Below are positions 1 through 7,255 of a stretch of 8,040 nt of DNA, one piece after another. The notes below the pieces were generated by a model. The model searched no databases and was not told where the DNA came from. It worked only from the letters and a program-made list of their open reading frames with translations. Made by a program: the position numbers and the translations under genes. This stretch comes from Betaproteobacteria bacterium (GTDB lineage: Bacteria > Pseudomonadota > Gammaproteobacteria > Burkholderiales > Burkholderiaceae), in NCBI GenBank assembly GCA_015654605.1, contig JAATGO010000245.1, forward strand, positions 1 to 8,040, read 5' to 3'. Numbering within the stretch: position 1 is the stretch's first letter; each line of letters opens with the position of its first letter.

Positions 1-13
1 CGTGTTAACTTTT

Positions 14-58
14 TCAGATTGCATAGATAGTCAAACCATATTGTTAACAACAATCTGA
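14..58. repeat. Inverted repeat upstream of nasA
   Basis: TCAGATTG at 14-21 is the exact reverse complement of CAATCTGA at 51-58, leaving 29 bases between the arms. The right arm ends 13 bases before the nasA ATG. A short palindrome, TTGTTAACAA (41-50), lies inside. If transcribed, the repeat could form a stem in the 5' leader; if not, it could be an operator. No T-run follows, so it is not an intrinsic terminator. I see no convincing -10/-35 pair or sigma-54 motif in bases 1-71, so the nasA promoter is probably outside the window or weakly conserved. The function is unknown. Confidence 0.35.
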
Positions 59-71
59 CGCGAAGACAGCT

Positions 72-3000
72 ATGTCAATAAAATCGGTCCGCAGTGTTTG
101 TCCCTATTGTGGCGTGGGATGTGGCATCATTTTACATGTCGATAATAATCGCATCACCAAAGTCACTGGTGACAAACAACATCCCGCTAATTTTGGTCGA
201 CTTTGTACCAAAGGACAAACTTGTGCACACCCGGTTACTGATTCAGGCCGTCTAAGTCATGCTTACCTAAGACATGAAAGACATACTGATCCAGTGCGGG
301 TAGACATGGCCTACGCAATCAAAGAAAGTGCAAAAAAACTCAATCAGATCATTGAAGAATCTGGCTCCGATGCAGTTGCTATCTATGTGTCTGGACAAAT
401 GTCATTAGAAGCACAATATCTGGCAAATAAACTTGCTAAAGGATTCATTCGTACCCGCTATATCGAATCCAATTCCCGTTTGTGTATGGCAAGCGCCGGG
501 AGTGGCTACAAACTATCACTGGGTTCAGATGCTCCACCTGGCTCGTATCAGGATTTTGATCATGCAAACCTGTTCTTCGTTGCTGGTGCAAATATGGCAG
601 ATTGTCACCCTATCCTTTTTTTGCGGATGATGGATCGTGTCAAGACTGGTGCAAAATTAATTGTCGTCGATCCACGTCGCACCGCTACGGCTGATAAAGC
701 AGATATTCATCTTAAAATTCGTCCAGGAACCGATCTAGCACTATTAAATGGCTTGTTATATTTATTGATGAAAAACGGCCATATCAATCATGATTTCATT
801 GCACGCCACACTAATGGGTGGGAGGCAATGCCAGCATTTTTGCAAAGCTATACCCCTGGCGTGGTAGCCCAAATCACAAATTTGTCTGAAGCCGATATCC
901 ACACAGCAGCACAATGGATTGGACAATCTGGAGAATGGATGAGTTGTTGGACGATGGGGTTAAACCAGAGCACGCATGGCACCTGGAACACCAACGCTAT
1001 GTGCAACTTACATCTGGCCACTGGTGCCATTTGTCGTTTAGGTAGTGGACCTTTCTCATTGACTGGCCAGCCCAATGCCATGGGTGGTCGCGAAATGGGT
1101 TATATGGGACCGGGGCTGCCAGGGCAACGCTCTGCAATGATTGACGAGGACAGAGCATCGATGGAAGATATTTGGAGAGTGCCACGCGGAACAATACGAA
1201 AAACATCAAGCGATGGCACGGTGGCGATGTTTGAAGACATGGTAGAAGGCAAGATAAGAGCGTGCTGGATTATTTGTACGAACCCAGTAGCATCGGTTCC
1301 CAATCGAAAGAATGTCATTAATGGATTACAACGTGCTGAACTTGTTATTACACAGGATGCCTTTCTTGATACTGAAACAAATGATTATGCAGATATCTTG
1401 TTGCCTGGTGCCTTATGGGCAGAAGCTGACGGTGTCATGGTCAATTCAGAGCGTAACCTCACGTTGACACAACAAGCAGTGCATGCTGCAGGCGATACGC
1501 AGCCAGATTGGAAAATTATTGCAGACATTGCTTGTGAGATGGGCTATGCAGATGCCTTTACATACGAATCAGCAGAACAAGTTTTTGAAGAAATCAAACA
1601 AGCCAAGAACGCACAAACAGGTTATGACATTAGTGGTGCAAGTTACACATGGTTGCGTGAAACATCAATACAGTGGCCCTGTGTTGAAGATAGTCAACAA
1701 GATCGCAATCCGATTCGCTATCTCAATCAGATAATACAAGAACATCACATTCCATCCTCTTCTCATGTGTCTGAAATTGTATTTGCAACAGCTAATGGCA
1801 AAGCACAATTTCTTGCACGCCCTCATATGGAAGCAGCAGAGCTGCCTGACGATGACTTTCCGTTTGTGTTAAATACAGGTCGCTTACAACACCAGTGGCA
1901 TACATTGACTAAAACTGGGAAAGTCGCAACATTAAACAAACTCAACCCTTCTTCATTTATTGAAATTCATCCTGAAGATGCGAACCATGTAGGTATTGCC
2001 AACGGTGACAAAGTCGAAATCAAATCACGGCGTGGTTATGCGGAACTCACTGCCGTTGTTAGCGACCGTATCAGTCGTGGAAGTTGTTTTGCCCCATTTC
2101 ACTGGAATGATCTTTATGGAGAAAATCTATCTATCAATGCAGTCACAAGCGATGCTGTTGATGCCATTTCTCAGCAACCTGAATTCAAGCACTGTGCTGT
2201 TGCCTTAACGCGTATTGCCAGCGCTTCGTTAATTGCGACAACCACTGCCATAACCGATCATGTCATAGAGATTGGTTTGCAAGAGATACCCTCTCCGGAA
2301 CAGTCAATTTCTCTCCTATGGGCTTCACAAACCGGTAATGCCGAAAGTGTAGCGTTAGCCTATGCAAAAAAATTACAATTAGCAGGCTGGTCTGTACGGT
2401 TAGTCAACATGAACGATGTACCTATTGCTGATCTTGCGAAAGTAGTAGTTGCCCTTTTCATTACCAGCACTTTTGGAGATGGTGATCCGCCTGATAATGG
2501 CGCTTCTTTCTGGAAAGAATTACAGGGAAAAGATACGCCGAATCTCAATAAACTCACGTTTGCAGTATTGGCGTTGGGCGACTCAAATTATGCTCAGTTT
2601 TGTGGCTTTGGACGTCAACTTGATGCACATCTAATCTCACTAGGTGCCCACCATCTGATGGGTCGTGTCGATTGTGAACCTGATTATGAAGATGCTGCTG
2701 ATTTTTGGCTAAATAGCATCACAGCGACACTTCCTCCTTCTTTAAAAACCAATCCCATAGTCATACCCAATATTGAAGTTGATAACAATACCTCTGTTGT
2801 TAAGAAAGGTAATGATCGCAAGCACCCTGTTGCTGTTACTGTCGTACAAAATCGTTTGTTAAGTGAAAATGGTGCCAATAAGGAAGTCCGTCAATTTACC
2901 TTTGATATTGGTGATACCGATGTAGTCTATAACGCTGGTGATGCGCTTGGTGTCTGGCCTGAAAATTGTCCCGAAACTGTTGCTGCATTATTACAATTGA

Positions 3001-3911
3001 TGGGGTTATCTGCCAATGCGCAGGTTTCAACAAAAGATTATGCATCGACATCGTGCATGATACCGTTATCTGAAGCACTTTGTCGCTATTTTGACATCAC
3101 CAATATTAGTGATGCGTTGCTAACCTATTGCCACAGTCATAGTGTGCAAACAAATGTTGTTCTTACCAAACAGGAGATTCAGGGTTGGCATGCCATTGAT
3201 TTATTACGTAAGCATCCTGTACAAGTCAATGCAGAAACATGTCTTTCTCTGTTTAAGCGCTTGCAACCTAGAATGTACTCTATTTCATCCAGTCCCAAGG
3301 TAAATCCTCAACGTATCGATTTGACGGTATCGGTCGTGCGTTATATGCAACATGGAGAAAAGCGTGGTGGAGTTTGTTCAACATTTTTGGCGGATCGCAG
3401 CCAGAATAAACTGGTTCACATATTCATTCAACGTAGCGCCCATTTCCGGGTACCAAAAGATCCTGGTACTGCGATGATCATGATCGGCCCCGGTACTGGG
3501 ATCGCCCCATTTCGTGCTTTTTTACAAGAAAGACAAGCGACATCGGCGACTGGTAAGAACTGGCTTTTCTTTGGTGAGCAACATATGGCATCATACTTTT
3601 ATTATCAAGAAGAGCTGCAGATATTGATGGATACCGGTTATTTGCATCACCTTGATACTGCTTTTTCACGTGATCAGGTAGATAAAGTCTATGTACAACA
3701 GCGTATGCTCGAACAAGGCGAGAAACTATGGCAATGGCTTGAGGCAGGTGCCCATTTTTATGTGTGTGGAGATGCCAACCGTATGGCAAAAGATGTGGAT
3801 CTTGCGCTACGCGACATCGCAAAAATTCACGGTAATCTAAGCGAGGCATCAGCGCAAGAATGGGTTGTCCGTTTAGGTCAGAAAAAGCGCTATCTGCGTG
3901 ATGTGTATTGA
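72..3911 (+). CDS. nasA: Assimilatory nitrate reductase (NasA) fused to CysJ-like NADPH flavoprotein reductase
   Basis: Predicted cytoplasmic enzyme of 1279 residues that reduces nitrate to nitrite with electrons from NAD(P)H. The N-terminal part is a molybdopterin oxidoreductase. A [4Fe-4S] site is formed by C10, C13, C17 and C45 (CPYCGVGC start). The likely Mo ligand is C138 in NSRLCM, and VDPRR lies near residue 199. The dinucleotide-binding domain spans about 595-715 (GRLQHQWHTLTKTGK). From about 745 to 890 there is a flavodoxin-like FMN domain (ASQTGNAES, STFGDGDPPDN, LALGDSNY). A CysJ/P450-reductase-type FAD/NADPH module follows, with R1067-MYS, GGVCS at 1099-1103, GPGTGIAPFR at 1139-1148, YVCGD at 1230-1234 and the CysJ-like C-terminus RYLRDVY. 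No twin-arginine signal is present, which fits assimilatory rather than periplasmic NapA. The ATG at 72 gives a normal NasA N-terminus; its ribosome site is weak (GAAG, 62-65). The gene converges on nirD. Similar fusions are named bifunctional nitrate reductase/sulfite reductase flavoprotein in public annotation, but no sulfite reductase catalytic domain is present. Confidence 0.95.
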   Translation: MSIKSVRSVCPYCGVGCGIILHVDNNRITKVTGDKQHPANFGRLCTKGQTCAHPVTDSGRLSHAYLRHERHTDPVRVDMAYAIKESAKKLNQIIEESGSDAVAIYVSGQMSLEAQYLANKLAKGFIRTRYIESNSRLCMASAGSGYKLSLGSDAPPGSYQDFDHANLFFVAGANMADCHPILFLRMMDRVKTGAKLIVVDPRRTATADKADIHLKIRPGTDLALLNGLLYLLMKNGHINHDFIARHTNGWEAMPAFLQSYTPGVVAQITNLSEADIHTAAQWIGQSGEWMSCWTMGLNQSTHGTWNTNAMCNLHLATGAICRLGSGPFSLTGQPNAMGGREMGYMGPGLPGQRSAMIDEDRASMEDIWRVPRGTIRKTSSDGTVAMFEDMVEGKIRACWIICTNPVASVPNRKNVINGLQRAELVITQDAFLDTETNDYADILLPGALWAEADGVMVNSERNLTLTQQAVHAAGDTQPDWKIIADIACEMGYADAFTYESAEQVFEEIKQAKNAQTGYDISGASYTWLRETSIQWPCVEDSQQDRNPIRYLNQIIQEHHIPSSSHVSEIVFATANGKAQFLARPHMEAAELPDDDFPFVLNTGRLQHQWHTLTKTGKVATLNKLNPSSFIEIHPEDANHVGIANGDKVEIKSRRGYAELTAVVSDRISRGSCFAPFHWNDLYGENLSINAVTSDAVDAISQQPEFKHCAVALTRIASASLIATTTAITDHVIEIGLQEIPSPEQSISLLWASQTGNAESVALAYAKKLQLAGWSVRLVNMNDVPIADLAKVVVALFITSTFGDGDPPDNGASFWKELQGKDTPNLNKLTFAVLALGDSNYAQFCGFGRQLDAHLISLGAHHLMGRVDCEPDYEDAADFWLNSITATLPPSLKTNPIVIPNIEVDNNTSVVKKGNDRKHPVAVTVVQNRLLSENGANKEVRQFTFDIGDTDVVYNAGDALGVWPENCPETVAALLQLMGLSANAQVSTKDYASTSCMIPLSEALCRYFDITNISDALLTYCHSHSVQTNVVLTKQEIQGWHAIDLLRKHPVQVNAETCLSLFKRLQPRMYSISSSPKVNPQRIDLTVSVVRYMQHGEKRGGVCSTFLADRSQNKLVHIFIQRSAHFRVPKDPGTAMIMIGPGTGIAPFRAFLQERQATSATGKNWLFFGEQHMASYFYYQEELQILMDTGYLHHLDTAFSRDQVDKVYVQQRMLEQGEKLWQWLEAGAHFYVCGDANRMAKDVDLALRDIAKIHGNLSEASAQEWVVRLGQKKRYLRDVY

Positions 3912-3976
3912 GCTTTGTTCATTACAGACAATCAGTGAAGATGTAGTAGGTAGATACCAACTAACAAGAAACACTG

Positions 3977-4360
3977 TCAAAAAACTGTCTCTCCCAGCAT
4001 TGACATATTGATATAGATTTTGTCCCCTCTAATGCTAACAGGCCATGATCTAACATAGGTATCCTTGTTTTCTATGCATTGACCGGTGACCAGGGAAAAG
4101 TGCTGCTTATACATTGGAGATGCAACAACCCACTCCCCTGCCATATCACCGACAATCCCTCGTGAGAGCACATTGGCATCACTAAACGGGTCATGATTGT
4201 CTAATGCGAAGAATTCGCTTTGTGTTCTGAACAAGGCTAGTTGATGGTCATGTAAGCGAATACCAACCCCAGAAAATTCAGCGATATCATGAATTGAGCA
4301 TGCCATGTGCCAGCCATCTTCATTTTGTATGACAGATTGAGAAGTCTCAGCCATGATCAT
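3977..4360 (-). CDS. nirD: Nitrite reductase (NAD(P)H) small subunit NirD
   Basis: Small partner of NirB in the cytoplasmic nitrite-to-ammonium reductase; up to 127 residues, slightly longer than the enterobacterial protein. It has a Rieske-like fold, but the iron-sulfur ligands are replaced: DNHDPFS stands where the first CxH would be and SPMYKQHF where the second would be. Known NirD proteins share this loss, so it is not a defect. The conserved block VLSRGIVGD followed by GEWVVASP matches NirD well. The first ATG (4360) overlaps the nirB stop as ATGA, indicating translational coupling. A second in-frame ATG at 4354 is better spaced from the purine-rich GAGAG upstream and would give 125 residues, so the exact start is uncertain by two codons. 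The stop is 65 bases from that of the converging nasA fusion gene. Confidence 0.93.
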   Translation of the reverse strand: MIMAETSQSVIQNEDGWHMACSIHDIAEFSGVGIRLHDHQLALFRTQSEFFALDNHDPFSDANVLSRGIVGDMAGEWVVASPMYKQHFSLVTGQCIENKDTYVRSWPVSIRGDKIYINMSMLGETVF

Positions 4361-6918
4361 GCACTCTCTTTCTTCGCTATTGCCTCAATATGCTGTTGCT
4401 TTTCCTGCAAAGTGGCCGGACGACGTTGGTCACGTTCCTGGAAATGGATAATGTCTTCATCAATATGCTGTGCATCATTAATGAATGTCCTGAAACGTTT
4501 CAAAGCTTGTTTGTCTTCGAGTGTGCGTTTCCATTCACACACATAATTATCGACTAGCGATTGCATTTGGTTTTCTAGTTCTTCAGCAATGCCAAGAGAG
4601 TCATCCAATACTACTGCTTTTAAATAATCAAGCCCGCCTTCAAGATTTTCTCGCCAAACAGATGTGCGTTGCAAGCGATCTGCAGTACGAATATAAAACA
4701 TCAGAAATCGGTCGATATATTGGACTAGCTGTTGACTATTGATGTTGGCTGCCAATAGTTCAGCATGACGCGGACGCATACCACCATTGCCACAGACATA
4801 AAGATTCCAGCCCTGCTCTGTTGCGATAATTCCAATATCTTTGCTTTGTGCTTCGGCACATTCTCTGGTACACCCTGAAACCGCCAGCTTGAATTTATGG
4901 GGAGAACGTATGCCACGGTAACGTTGCTCTAGCGCGATAGCCATCCCAGTTGAATCTTGTACGCCATAGCGACACCATGTACTGCCGACGCAAGATTTGA
5001 CAGTACGCATCGATTTTCCATAGGCATGCCCAGTCTCAAAACCTGCATCTACTAGCTCATGCCAGATCAATGGTAACTGGTCAAGACGTGCGCCAAAGAG
5101 GTCTATACGCTGCCCTCCCGTAATTTTTGTATACAAATCATATTTGCGTGCGACTTCACCAATAGTAATCAGTTTGGCTGGCGTGATTTCTCCCCCTGGA
5201 ATACGAGGCACGACCGAATAAGTACCATCTTTTTGTAAGTTAGCGAGAAATGCATCATTCGTATCTTGTAACGTTGCGCTCTGTTTTTCGAGAACGTAGT
5301 CATTCCAACATGACGCTAAGATTGATGCCGTAACGGGTTTACAAATGTCACAACCATACCCTTTACCGAACCGTGCACGCAAAGTATCGAAATCGCGAAT
5401 ATTGTTAACGCGTATCAAATGATAGAGCTCTTGTCGACTATAAGCGAAATGCTCACATACATGATTATTAACAGTGATACCCTGACTTTTTAGTTTGGCT
5501 TCCAATACTTGCTTGACCAAAGCGGAACAACCGCCACAAGTAGCACTAGCACGTGTTTCTGCTTTGAGCATGGCAACAGTGGTACAACCACGCTCCACAG
5601 CAGCGCACAAATCACCTTTACTGACATTGTTACATGAACATATTTGCGCTGTATCGGGCAAAGCATCAACGCCTAATGCCGGTTTTTCTGTATCACTGGG
5701 TAAAATCAGTGCACTCGGGTTTTCTGGTAAAACCATGGCATTTAGATAGTATTGCAACAGAATGCCATAGTCACTTGTGTCCCCGACAAGTATTGCTCCC
5801 AATAGATGTTTGCCTTCAGCATCGATTACCAGTTTTTTATAAATACCTTTGAGACCGTCTTCATAAGTACACGTCCGACTGTGTAGTGTTCGTCCTAACG
5901 CATCACCAATAGAACCAACCTCAACACCAAGCAATTTGAGCTTGGTACTCATATCAGCCCCAGTAAATGACATGTTATCTTTTCCGCAAAGATGTGCCGC
6001 ACAGATACGTGCCATATCATAGCCTGGGGCGACCAAACCAAAAATCATATTATTCCAACGTGCAGCCTCACCGATGGCATAAATATCAGAATCGGATGTT
6101 TGGCAGTAATGATTAATCACAATGCCGCCGCGTTCACCGACAGTTAAGCCTGCATCTTTCGCTAAGTGGTCATTGGGCCTGATACCTGCGGAAAATACAA
6201 CCAGATCGGTTTCCAGATGACCACCATTGGCAAAAAGCAGGCGATAACGAGAAATTTCTCCTGGAACAATGGCTGTTGTCGCTTTATCGGTAAGTACTTC
6301 CACGCCTAACGCTTCAATTTTTTCACGGAGTAGTTTTCCCCCACCACTATCTAGTTGTACAGCCATTAAGTGGGAAGAAAATTCGACGACATGTGTTTTC
6401 AATCCTAGATCACGTAATGCACGTGCGGCTTCTAATCCTAGTAACCCCCCACCGATAACAACGCCAATACGACTTTGTGTGGCCGAATGTCGAATGTCAT
6501 CCAGATCGTCTATCGTACGATAAGCATGGCAAAAATCGAGGGTACTACCTGGAATGGGTGGCACAAAGGCATAAGAGCCTGTTGCAAAAACAAGTTTGTC
6601 ATAGCGTATCTCAACACCGGCGGCACTTTTTACGCAGTGTGCCTTCGTGTCTACCTGTACAACTGGATCGCCACAAAACAATACAATATTGTGGTCATCA
6701 AAAAACTGCTGTGTTGTTAACGATAAATCGTCTGCGCCAGCGTCACTAAAATAACGTGTTAGATGTACCCGATCATATGCCAACCGTGATTCGCCACAAA
6801 ATACCGTAATCTGGTAGTGATGCGACTGCTCGACCAGCGTTTCCAACAGGTGATGTCCAACCATGCCATGACCAATCACAACTAGTTGTGGCAAGGCATT
6901 GATAACTGAGGCATGCAT
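4357..6918 (-). CDS. nirB: Nitrite reductase (NAD(P)H) large subunit NirB
   Basis: Cytoplasmic siroheme enzyme reducing nitrite to ammonium with NAD(P)H; 853 residues from the chosen start, close to the usual 850 or so. Domains in order: an FAD-binding Rossmann motif near the N-terminus (VVIGHGMVGH, G16/G18/G21); a second nucleotide-binding motif near residue 150 (VVIGGGLLGLEAA); a BFD-type [2Fe-2S] domain with C427, C429, C461 and C464 (CSC and CGGC); a related segment with C523 and C526 (GCDIC); then the ferredoxin-like and siroheme/[4Fe-4S] sulfite/nitrite reductase domains, with ligands C643 and C649 (CVGSTWCRYG) and C683 and C687 (CTREC). The frame is open for 18 more codons to an ATG at 6972, but that start lies inside the leader terminator stem and adds a non-homologous tail. 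The ATG at 6918 has a good ribosome site and is preferred. The gene is the first of the nirBD pair and overlaps nirD by four bases. Confidence 0.97.
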   Translation of the reverse strand: MHASVINALPQLVVIGHGMVGHHLLETLVEQSHHYQITVFCGESRLAYDRVHLTRYFSDAGADDLSLTTQQFFDDHNIVLFCGDPVVQVDTKAHCVKSAAGVEIRYDKLVFATGSYAFVPPIPGSTLDFCHAYRTIDDLDDIRHSATQSRIGVVIGGGLLGLEAARALRDLGLKTHVVEFSSHLMAVQLDSGGGKLLREKIEALGVEVLTDKATTAIVPGEISRYRLLFANGGHLETDLVVFSAGIRPNDHLAKDAGLTVGERGGIVINHYCQTSDSDIYAIGEAARWNNMIFGLVAPGYDMARICAAHLCGKDNMSFTGADMSTKLKLLGVEVGSIGDALGRTLHSRTCTYEDGLKGIYKKLVIDAEGKHLLGAILVGDTSDYGILLQYYLNAMVLPENPSALILPSDTEKPALGVDALPDTAQICSCNNVSKGDLCAAVERGCTTVAMLKAETRASATCGGCSALVKQVLEAKLKSQGITVNNHVCEHFAYSRQELYHLIRVNNIRDFDTLRARFGKGYGCDICKPVTASILASCWNDYVLEKQSATLQDTNDAFLANLQKDGTYSVVPRIPGGEITPAKLITIGEVARKYDLYTKITGGQRIDLFGARLDQLPLIWHELVDAGFETGHAYGKSMRTVKSCVGSTWCRYGVQDSTGMAIALEQRYRGIRSPHKFKLAVSGCTRECAEAQSKDIGIIATEQGWNLYVCGNGGMRPRHAELLAANINSQQLVQYIDRFLMFYIRTADRLQRTSVWRENLEGGLDYLKAVVLDDSLGIAEELENQMQSLVDNYVCEWKRTLEDKQALKRFRTFINDAQHIDEDIIHFQERDQRRPATLQEKQQHIEAIAKKESA

Positions 6919-6927
6919 ATGAATGGT

Positions 6928-6931
6928 TCCT
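6928..6931 (-). promoter_or_regulatory. Ribosome binding site of nirB
   Basis: AGGA on the - strand lies 9 bases upstream of the ATG at 6918. It decides between the two possible nirB starts: the alternative ATG at 6972 lies within the 3' arm of the terminator hairpin and would begin a tail rich in Phe and Lys that NirB relatives lack. Confidence 0.7.
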
Positions 6932-6952
6932 GTTTCAATAGTGCGTTTTTTC

Positions 6953-6992
6953 AAAAAAAAAACGCTCACCACACAAGATTGTGTAGTGAGCG
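6953..6992 (-). terminator. Intrinsic terminator in nirB leader (attenuator)
   Basis: On the - strand, CGCTCACTACACAA (6992-6979) pairs along its full 14 bases with TTGTGTGGTGAGCG (6976-6963), with a single U-G wobble. The tip probably opens to a small AUCU-type loop. Ten consecutive T (6962-6953) follow the stem directly. This is a strong rho-independent terminator, and it points into nirB, ending 34 bases before its start codon. Placed between promoter and gene, it would block nirBD expression unless overridden, which is the hallmark of attenuation. On the + strand the hairpin is followed by CCTTTGCT, so it does not act in that direction. Confidence 0.88.
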
Positions 6993-7000
6993 CCTTTGCT

Positions 7001-7023
7001 CTGATAACTGCATAAATTATCAG
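7001..7023 (-). promoter_or_regulatory. Leader hairpin just upstream of the terminator
   Basis: On the - strand, CTGATAA (7023-7017) and TTATCAG (7007-7001) form a perfect 7-bp stem with a 9-base loop, TTTATGCAG. It sits 8 bases before the terminator stem. An alternative stem, TAGCTG (7026-7021) with CAGTTA (7010-7005), uses some of the same bases, so the region could switch between two folds. It may be the second hairpin of an ANTAR-type element, but its loop does not show the A1/G4 hexaloop. Confidence 0.4.
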
Positions 7024-7036
7024 CTACTTCAGTACC

Positions 7037-7052
7037 TTACCATCGTTGATAA
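7037..7052 (-). promoter_or_regulatory. Candidate ANTAR-type hexaloop hairpin
   Basis: On the - strand, TTATC (7052-7048) pairs with GGTAA (7041-7037), including one U-G wobble, and closes a six-base loop, AACGAT. Known RNA targets of ANTAR antiterminators such as NasR have hexaloops with A at position 1 and G at position 4, and this loop has both. The hairpin falls at about +23 to +38 of the predicted transcript, upstream of the leader terminator, as expected. The stem is short, so a chance match is possible. Confidence 0.4.
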
Positions 7053-7084
7053 CATAACTGATGTAACCTGTTAGCTGCTATGCA

Positions 7085-7100
7085 AGCAATCGTTGTGCCA
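7085..7100 (-). promoter_or_regulatory. Sigma-54 (-24/-12) promoter for nirBD
   Basis: The - strand reads TGGCACAACGATTGCT, which matches the sigma-54 consensus TGGCACG-N4-TTGCW at every defined position except one (A for the last G of the -24 block), with exact GG-N10-GC spacing. The start point would fall near 7074. Sigma-54 promoters need an enhancer-binding activator; for nitrate assimilation genes this is usually NtrC, which links expression to nitrogen limitation. No clear NtrC palindrome is visible upstream, only a GCACCA half-site (7221-7216). Confidence 0.75.
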
Positions 7101-7208
7101 CCCCTATTTCTTATATCTTGAGGTTGTTCGGATAAATGAATCCCCCTATTTGCTGCATGAAATGCACCACAATAGTTCTAAAAGACCGTGAAATGGCTCG
7201 TGAAAAGA

Positions 7209-7255
7209 CCTGCTTTGGTGCGATAACAATTCTTGCCTAACATACCAAAGGCAGG
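7209..7255 (-). terminator. Imperfect hairpin, possible terminator for xylB
   Basis: On the - strand, CCTGCCTTTGGT (7255-7244) pairs with ACCAAAGCAGG (7219-7209) apart from one unpaired base, with a 24-base loop between. TCTTTT follows the second arm. It lies downstream of the xylB stop and upstream of the nirB promoter, where a terminator separating the two units would be useful. The long loop and interrupted T-run make it weaker than the leader terminator. It could instead be a protein-binding site, since one arm contains GCACCA, an NtrC-like half-site. Confidence 0.35.

Larger units (their letters stand above)
6919..7074 (-). promoter_or_regulatory. nirB 5' leader with predicted attenuator
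   Basis: About 156 bases of untranslated RNA are expected between the sigma-54 start point (near 7074) and the nirB ATG. In order on the - strand it contains a small hexaloop hairpin (7052-7037), a 7-bp hairpin (7023-7001), an intrinsic terminator (6992-6953) and the ribosome site. This order is what is known for nitrate-responsive nas leaders such as Klebsiella nasF, where an ANTAR protein binds the upstream hairpin and stops termination. No ANTAR protein is encoded in the window, so this control is inferred from the layout. I find no convincing leader peptide. Confidence 0.55.

Noticed and set aside
3478..3849. Open frame of 123 codons on the - strand inside the nasA fusion gene
   Set aside because: It is antisense to the conserved NADPH-binding part of the flavoprotein domain, and its translation resembles no known family.
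72..3911. Sulfite reductase function suggested by the CysJ-like half
   Set aside because: The flavoprotein domain is only an electron donor. No siroheme CysI-like domain or gene is fused or adjacent, and NirB is a nitrite reductase by all its motifs.
3912..3976. Possible shared terminator between convergent nasA and nirD
   Set aside because: Only a weak TTCATT/AGTGAA stem (3918-3939) with no T-run and a direct repeat of ACTGTC are visible. Neither forms a convincing terminator.
6919..6972. Longer NirB N-terminus starting at the ATG at 6972
   Set aside because: The start lies in the terminator stem, the extra 18 residues have no counterpart in NirB, and the ATG at 6918 has a well-spaced AGGA.
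7101..7151. Direct repeat CCCCTATTT at 7101-7109 and 7143-7151, 42 bases apart
   Set aside because: It is only nine bases long. One copy lies just upstream of one sigma-54-like motif and the other just downstream of the other, so no consistent role can be proposed.
7154..7169. A second sigma-54-like element on the - strand, TGGTGCATTTCATGCA, with GG-N10-GC spacing
   Set aside because: Its -24 block matches the consensus less well than that of the element at 7085-7100, and it is itself a near-palindrome, so a chance match or a protein site is as likely. It would lengthen the leader to about 225 bases.
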